Source: an uncultured Pseudoflavonifractor sp. (lineage in GTDB: Bacteria > Bacillota > Clostridia > Oscillospirales > Oscillospiraceae). Taken from it: 13,780 nt of DNA. Position numbers and translations under genes: made by a program. Below, piece by piece: positions 11,027 to 13,780 of this stretch. The stretch spans positions 1 through 13,780 of the forward strand of contig CAJFTA010000059.1 of the NCBI GenBank assembly GCA_904419835.1. The letters are read 5' to 3'. How positions within the stretch are numbered: the first letter of the stretch is position 1; each line of letters opens with the position of its first letter. A model generated the notes under the pieces. That model was not told the origin of the DNA and ran no database searches. It saw nothing but the letters and a program-made list of their open reading frames with translations.

Positions 11027-12799
11027 TCAGCCTTCCGGGACAGCGGCGATGGAGTCCACCATCCGCTTAGCCTCCTCCAGGGTAAAGCTGCCGCTGATGG
11101 AGCCCTCAATATTGCCGCTCTTCCAGGCCACGGTGCGCCAGTCCCCGTTGGTCATGATGTAGTAGGTGACGCCGTTGTGGAGGTATTCCGTCACCGGCCG
11201 GTCGTCCTTCATGTAGACCGTGGTGCGGCCGTCGTCCCCCTCGCCAAGAAGGCTGAGGTGGACTGTGAGGTATTCTCCCTCCCGCACATAGACGGCCTCC
11301 AGCTCCACACTGTTCAGCAGCTCGACAGCCTCTGCCTCCTCCAGCGCGAAGCCCTCCGGCACCCAGGCCGGGGCCAGGCCCGCGTCCAGATTATAGTCTT
11401 CCAGGGCGCCGGCCAGGCTGTCGTAGCATTGATACTCCGGCTCTATGACCTGGCCGCCGCTGTTCTCCTGCTCGGGCCGCTCCTGCGGCCAGCGGGGGAT
11501 GGAATCCACCATCCGCTTGATCTCGTCCTGGGTCAGGTCGCCGCTGATATAGCCTGAGACATGTCCCTCCTGCCAGGCGGCCACATGGCCGCTGCCGCAG
11601 GTGTAGATCCGGAATTCCACGCCGTTGTGGAGGTAGCACACCGGCTCGCCTGATACGCCTTCAAAGACAGGCGCCGTGACGGCGGCGGCGTCATCCCACC
11701 ACTCCAGGTGGACGGCCAGGGACTGCTCCTTCTCACGGTTGTCATAGACCGCGTGCACCGTGGTGACCTTGCTGTCATAGCCGCTGCGCCCGGCGCTGAT
11801 GTCGCACTTCTCGAAGCCGGCAGGCCGCCAGGTGGGGGCCATGCGGGCGTCCAGGTTGTGGACCGTCAGCATGGACTGAATGCTGTTGCCCAGGGGCTCG
11901 TAGTCCGCGCTGGGGGCCAGGTACACCCGCTCGCCAGACCGCCGGGTGATGGAGCGTACCAGCGCTCTGGCCGTCTCCGCCGTCAGCTCGCCGGTCAGCT
12001 CGGCCTTGAAGTTCTCCCGGCTCCAGAGGACCCGGACCGTGCCGTCCCCCATGTCCATGATATAGTAAGATGTGCCGTCGCAGACGTACTGCTCCGTGTC
12101 CCGCTCCCCCGCCGCGGCGTGGGAGACAGATGCGCCGGCCAGATCGTAGCGGACAATCTCCATGGCGTATCCCCTGCCCGCACTGTCCCGCCAGTCCGCC
12201 GTAATCAGGGTGGACTGCATCTCCTGAGAGACCTGGGCGCGCTGGGTCAGAGCGCCGAAGCCCTCCGCCTCTCCCGGCGTCCAGTTGGGCGCCAGGGGCG
12301 CGGTGATGCCGTTGGCGTCCAGCGCGGCCTGAAGGCTGGCATAGGTCCCGGTCACCGCCGCGCTGCTCTCCGCCACGGCCTCAGAGCCGGGGAACCAGAA
12401 CTCCTCCCGGCCCCATCTGGCGAAGAATCCCAGCACGTCAATGCCCGCGGCCTGGCAGATCAGCAGGCAGCCTGCGGCCGTTGCCGCCGCCACAGCCGCC
12501 ACACGGGCGGCAAGCCGGCGTCTCCGGGGCCTGCGCACGGCGGGGAGCACCTTCCATTCGGGCTGCTCCCGCCCGGCGGCACTGTCTCCCCGGATCAGAT
12601 CCCTGTGCTTCCCGCGGAAGGTCCTCAGCGCCTCCTCCGCGTCAAACTCGGATGCCTCCGGCTCCAGGTCCTCCATGGCAGCCAGGCAGCGATCCACGAT
12701 CGCGGGGTCAAACGCTTCCTCCTCCATCTCATCCAGATAGTCGGAGAGGGCCTCGAGCCGCTCCTCCGGCTCCATGTCGTCCCACCGATGTTCAGGCAT
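11027..12799 (-). CDS. DUF4367-type membrane protein with three repeats, probable anti-sigma factor
   Basis: This 590-residue single-pass protein lies downstream of a sigma factor gene and is likely its membrane-bound inhibitor. Residues 1-95 are cytoplasmic and very acidic up to residue 60, then basic (RRPRRRR, 89-95). One helix lies at about 97-118. Outside are three related units, about 150-285, 304-437 and 458-587. The ends of units 2 and 3 are closely alike: LHNGVEFRIYT...TQDEIKRMVDSI and LHNGVTYYIMT...TLEEAKRMVDSI. Unit 1 is more diverged (CDGTSYYIMDM, 240-250). The pattern matches DUF4367, seen in anti-sigma-like proteins of Clostridia. ATG 12799 is preceded by a strong AAGGAGGAGGTG. 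The ligand is unknown. Confidence 0.8.
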   Translation of the reverse strand: MPEHRWDDMEPEERLEALSDYLDEMEEEAFDPAIVDRCLAAMEDLEPEASEFDAEEALRTFRGKHRDLIRGDSAAGREQPEWKVLPAVRRPRRRRLAARVAAVAAATAAGCLLICQAAGIDVLGFFARWGREEFWFPGSEAVAESSAAVTGTYASLQAALDANGITAPLAPNWTPGEAEGFGALTQRAQVSQEMQSTLITADWRDSAGRGYAMEIVRYDLAGASVSHAAAGERDTEQYVCDGTSYYIMDMGDGTVRVLWSRENFKAELTGELTAETARALVRSITRRSGERVYLAPSADYEPLGNSIQSMLTVHNLDARMAPTWRPAGFEKCDISAGRSGYDSKVTTVHAVYDNREKEQSLAVHLEWWDDAAAVTAPVFEGVSGEPVCYLHNGVEFRIYTCGSGHVAAWQEGHVSGYISGDLTQDEIKRMVDSIPRWPQERPEQENSGGQVIEPEYQCYDSLAGALEDYNLDAGLAPAWVPEGFALEEAEAVELLNSVELEAVYVREGEYLTVHLSLLGEGDDGRTTVYMKDDRPVTEYLHNGVTYYIMTNGDWRTVAWKSGNIEGSISGSFTLEEAKRMVDSIAAVPEG

Positions 12800-12932
12800 C
12801 CTTGTTCACCTCCTCCTTATCGTCCGTAAAACGGACGATAAAAGCGCCATATGGCGCTTTCCGCGCCCCTTTCATAAGGAATATCGCATCACCGCGGCGT
12901 TTCGTTACAGGGGGACGGAATTTTTTATCCAT
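12792..12932 (-). CDS. Possible 46-residue leader ORF overlapping the DUF4367 gene
   Basis: An uninterrupted frame from ATG 12932 to TGA 12792 runs through both hairpins between the sigma and DUF4367 genes. Its stop overlaps the DUF4367 start (ATGCCTGA). The product would read MDKKFRPPVTKRRG at the start and KEEVNKDA at the end, with a basic first half. No ribosome site is visible before its ATG. It could be translated by coupling or could be chance in a GC-rich spacer. I list it because the overlap and hairpin placement would suit a regulatory leader. Confidence 0.2.
   Translation of the reverse strand: MDKKFRPPVTKRRGDAIFLMKGARKAPYGAFIVRFTDDKEEVNKDA
12817..12860 (-). promoter_or_regulatory. 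Twin hairpins between sigma gene and DUF4367 ribosome site
   Basis: The first is the perfect 20-base palindrome AAAGCGCCATATGGCGCTTT (12841-12860). Immediately beyond it on the minus strand is an 11-bp stem with loop TTT (TTATCGTCCGT / ACGGACGATAA, 12841-12831 with 12827-12817; the two elements share base 12841). The second stem ends directly at GGAGGAGG of the DUF4367 gene. They could attenuate, protect or process the transcript so that the sigma factor and its partner are made in different amounts. Confidence 0.5.
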
Positions 12933-12984
12933 TGCGTTCAGCAAGCGGGCAAAATGTACCCATATCGCACGGGTATACTGCGCG

Positions 12985-13470
12985 CTATTTTTGACTCTTT
13001 TCCAGCAGCTCCCGGCACCGTCCTCTGGCCCGGAAGAGCCTGGTGCGGGAGTTGAGCTCAGAGATGCCCAGCCTCCGTGCGATCTCCTCGTGGCTGAGCT
13101 CCTCCTCGTAGTAGAGGAGCAGGATCTGCCGCTCCCGGGGCGTCAGCCCTTCCGGCAGGCAGTCCGACAGGGCCTCCTCCTCCCGATGAGGGGCCGCCAG
13201 GTCAAAGTCCTGCTCCAGCGGCACCTCCATCCGGTTCCGGGCCGCCCGCAGTTCGGTGAGGATCAGGTGCTGGAGGGTCTTCCACAGCCAGCCCGACGGG
13301 TTGGGGTGCTCCGCCACCTGGTCCTGCTTGCGCAGGAGCATCACGAACGCGTCCTCCACCAGCTCCTCGGCAATCTCCATCCGCCTCAGCTGGGCGTAGG
13401 CATACCGCACCATTTTGGGCGCGTTGAGCCGGTATAGGTCGGTAAACCACTGGTCCATATTCTGTTGCAC
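12985..13470 (-). CDS. ECF-type RNA polymerase sigma factor (second system)
   Basis: This 161-residue sigma-70 family protein has regions 2 and 4 only. Region 2 is about 8-75, with IAEELVEDAFVMLL (33-46) and PSGWLWKTLQHLILTELR (58-75). Region 4 is about 105-157, with LTPRERQILLLYYEEELSHE (109-128) and the recognition helix near ISELNSRTRLFRAR (136-149). GTG 13470 has GGAGG three bases before it. ATG 13458 four codons later is the alternative. It has its own strong promoter and is followed after 185 bases by the DUF4367 gene, so a sigma/anti-sigma pair is likely. Sequence similarity to the sigma at 5306 is limited to family motifs, so these are separate systems. Confidence 0.9.
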   Translation of the reverse strand: MQQNMDQWFTDLYRLNAPKMVRYAYAQLRRMEIAEELVEDAFVMLLRKQDQVAEHPNPSGWLWKTLQHLILTELRAARNRMEVPLEQDFDLAAPHREEEALSDCLPEGLTPRERQILLLYYEEELSHEEIARRLGISELNSRTRLFRARGRCRELLEKSQK

Positions 13471-13533
13471 CGGCCTCCGCGCCCCCTTTCTCCGGCGGGC
13501 CGACCCGCTGATACGGTATATAGAGGTTATTTA

Positions 13534-13562
13534 ATCATAGCAAATTTTCCTGTCCGTTGCAA
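13534..13562 (-). promoter_or_regulatory. Predicted sigma-A promoter of the second sigma gene
   Basis: On the minus strand TTGCAA (13562-13557) and TATGAT (13539-13534) stand exactly 17 bp apart, with AT-rich flanks. The start would be near 13527, leaving a leader of about 57 bases. It resembles a housekeeping promoter, so basal expression is independent of the encoded sigma factor. Confidence 0.7.
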
Positions 13563-13603
13563 GCCGCCAGCCGCTGTGAGGGCCGCTCCAACGGCACAGA
13601 AAA

Positions 13604-13633
13604 CGGCGGGCCCTGCCTGAACAGAGCCCGCCG
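13604..13633 (-). terminator. Terminator of the IlvD-like gene
   Basis: CGGCGGGC (13604-13611) and GCCCGCCG (13626-13633) pair perfectly around a 14-base loop. On the minus strand the stem is followed by TTTTCTGTG. It is 20 bases beyond the IlvD-like stop codon. A TTTTTT run at 13642-13647 on the plus side could make it partly bidirectional. Confidence 0.75.
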
Positions 13634-13653
13634 CACTGTACTTTTTTCTCGTT

Positions 13654-13780
13654 TTACTCCAGCACCGCCCCCCGGGCCGCGCTGGTCACCTGCCTGGCGT
13701 ATCGGGCCAGATAGCCGGTCTTAACCCCACGGGGCAGGCCCCGCGGGGGCCCCGATTGGACTTGCTCGGCGGAAGTGAAT
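13654..13780 (-). CDS. ilvD: C-terminal end of dihydroxy-acid dehydratase, possibly disrupted
   Basis: Reading toward the stop TAA (13656-13654), the last 23 codons give VKTGYLARYARQVTSAARG then AVLE, the typical C-terminus of IlvD, which dehydrates 2,3-dihydroxy-isovalerate in valine and isoleucine synthesis. Upstream of 13725 the same frame stays open to the window edge but reads FTSAEQVQSGPPRGLPRG, which does not look like the usual IlvD sequence (ARR...W...P). The DNA there is a GC-rich palindromic block resembling one downstream of nadE (4583-4622). The gene may be truncated by a repeat or have a divergent insertion; only 127 bases are visible. Confidence 0.65.
   Translation of the reverse strand, partial: FTSAEQVQSGPPRGLPRGVKTGYLARYARQVTSAARGAVLE

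Noticed and set aside
11708..12829. 373-codon plus-strand open frame opposite the DUF4367 protein
   Set aside because: Shadow frame without motifs; the minus-strand gene has a strong ribosome site and repeated domains.

Overview
This window looks like the chromosome of a GC-rich anaerobic Firmicute, most likely an Oscillospiraceae-type gut Clostridium (Flavonifractor / Lawsonibacter / Intestinimonas relatives). The reasons are high GC, AGGAGG-type ribosome sites, an RsgI-like anti-sigma factor, DUF4367 proteins, a half-size chromate transporter pair and a CmpB-type membrane protein. The assignment is inference from gene content, not from a search.

Layout. Positions 1-367 carry a diverged intergenic repeat and an intrinsic terminator. 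At 368-2462 is a compact restriction-modification operon: a Dam-type adenine methyltransferase overlapping by 11 bases a PD-(D/E)XK nuclease with a winged-helix-like tail, closed by tandem terminator-like repeats. At 2631-4556 is glutamine-dependent NAD synthase with its own promoter; its last 18 codons and the DNA after them are duplicated about 200 bases downstream. At 4906-7801 five same-strand genes are tightly packed: a secreted protein with three 25-residue acidic, cysteine-containing repeats and a His/Gly tail; an ECF sigma factor; an RsgI-like anti-sigma factor that also ends in a His/Gly tail; and two half-size ChrA subunits. I read this as a possible envelope-sensing regulon wired to an ion transporter. 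It is the most interesting part of the window.

Positions 7802-8122 separate the convergent ChrA and PyrB transcripts and hold two related terminators facing each other around a set of palindromes. PyrB (8123-9181, minus) carries a C-terminal PyrI-like zinc-finger extension. Then follow a CmpB-family membrane protein (9397-9954, plus), a minus-strand pair made of a lipoprotein and a 58-residue membrane protein missed by ordinary length cut-offs (10011-10824), and a second sigma/anti-sigma-like pair (11027-13470, minus) whose membrane partner has three DUF4367-like repeats. The right edge holds only the C-terminal end of an IlvD-like protein, which stops resembling IlvD about 55 bases before the window ends.

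No tRNA, rRNA, CRISPR array, transposase, integrase or phage gene was recognised.
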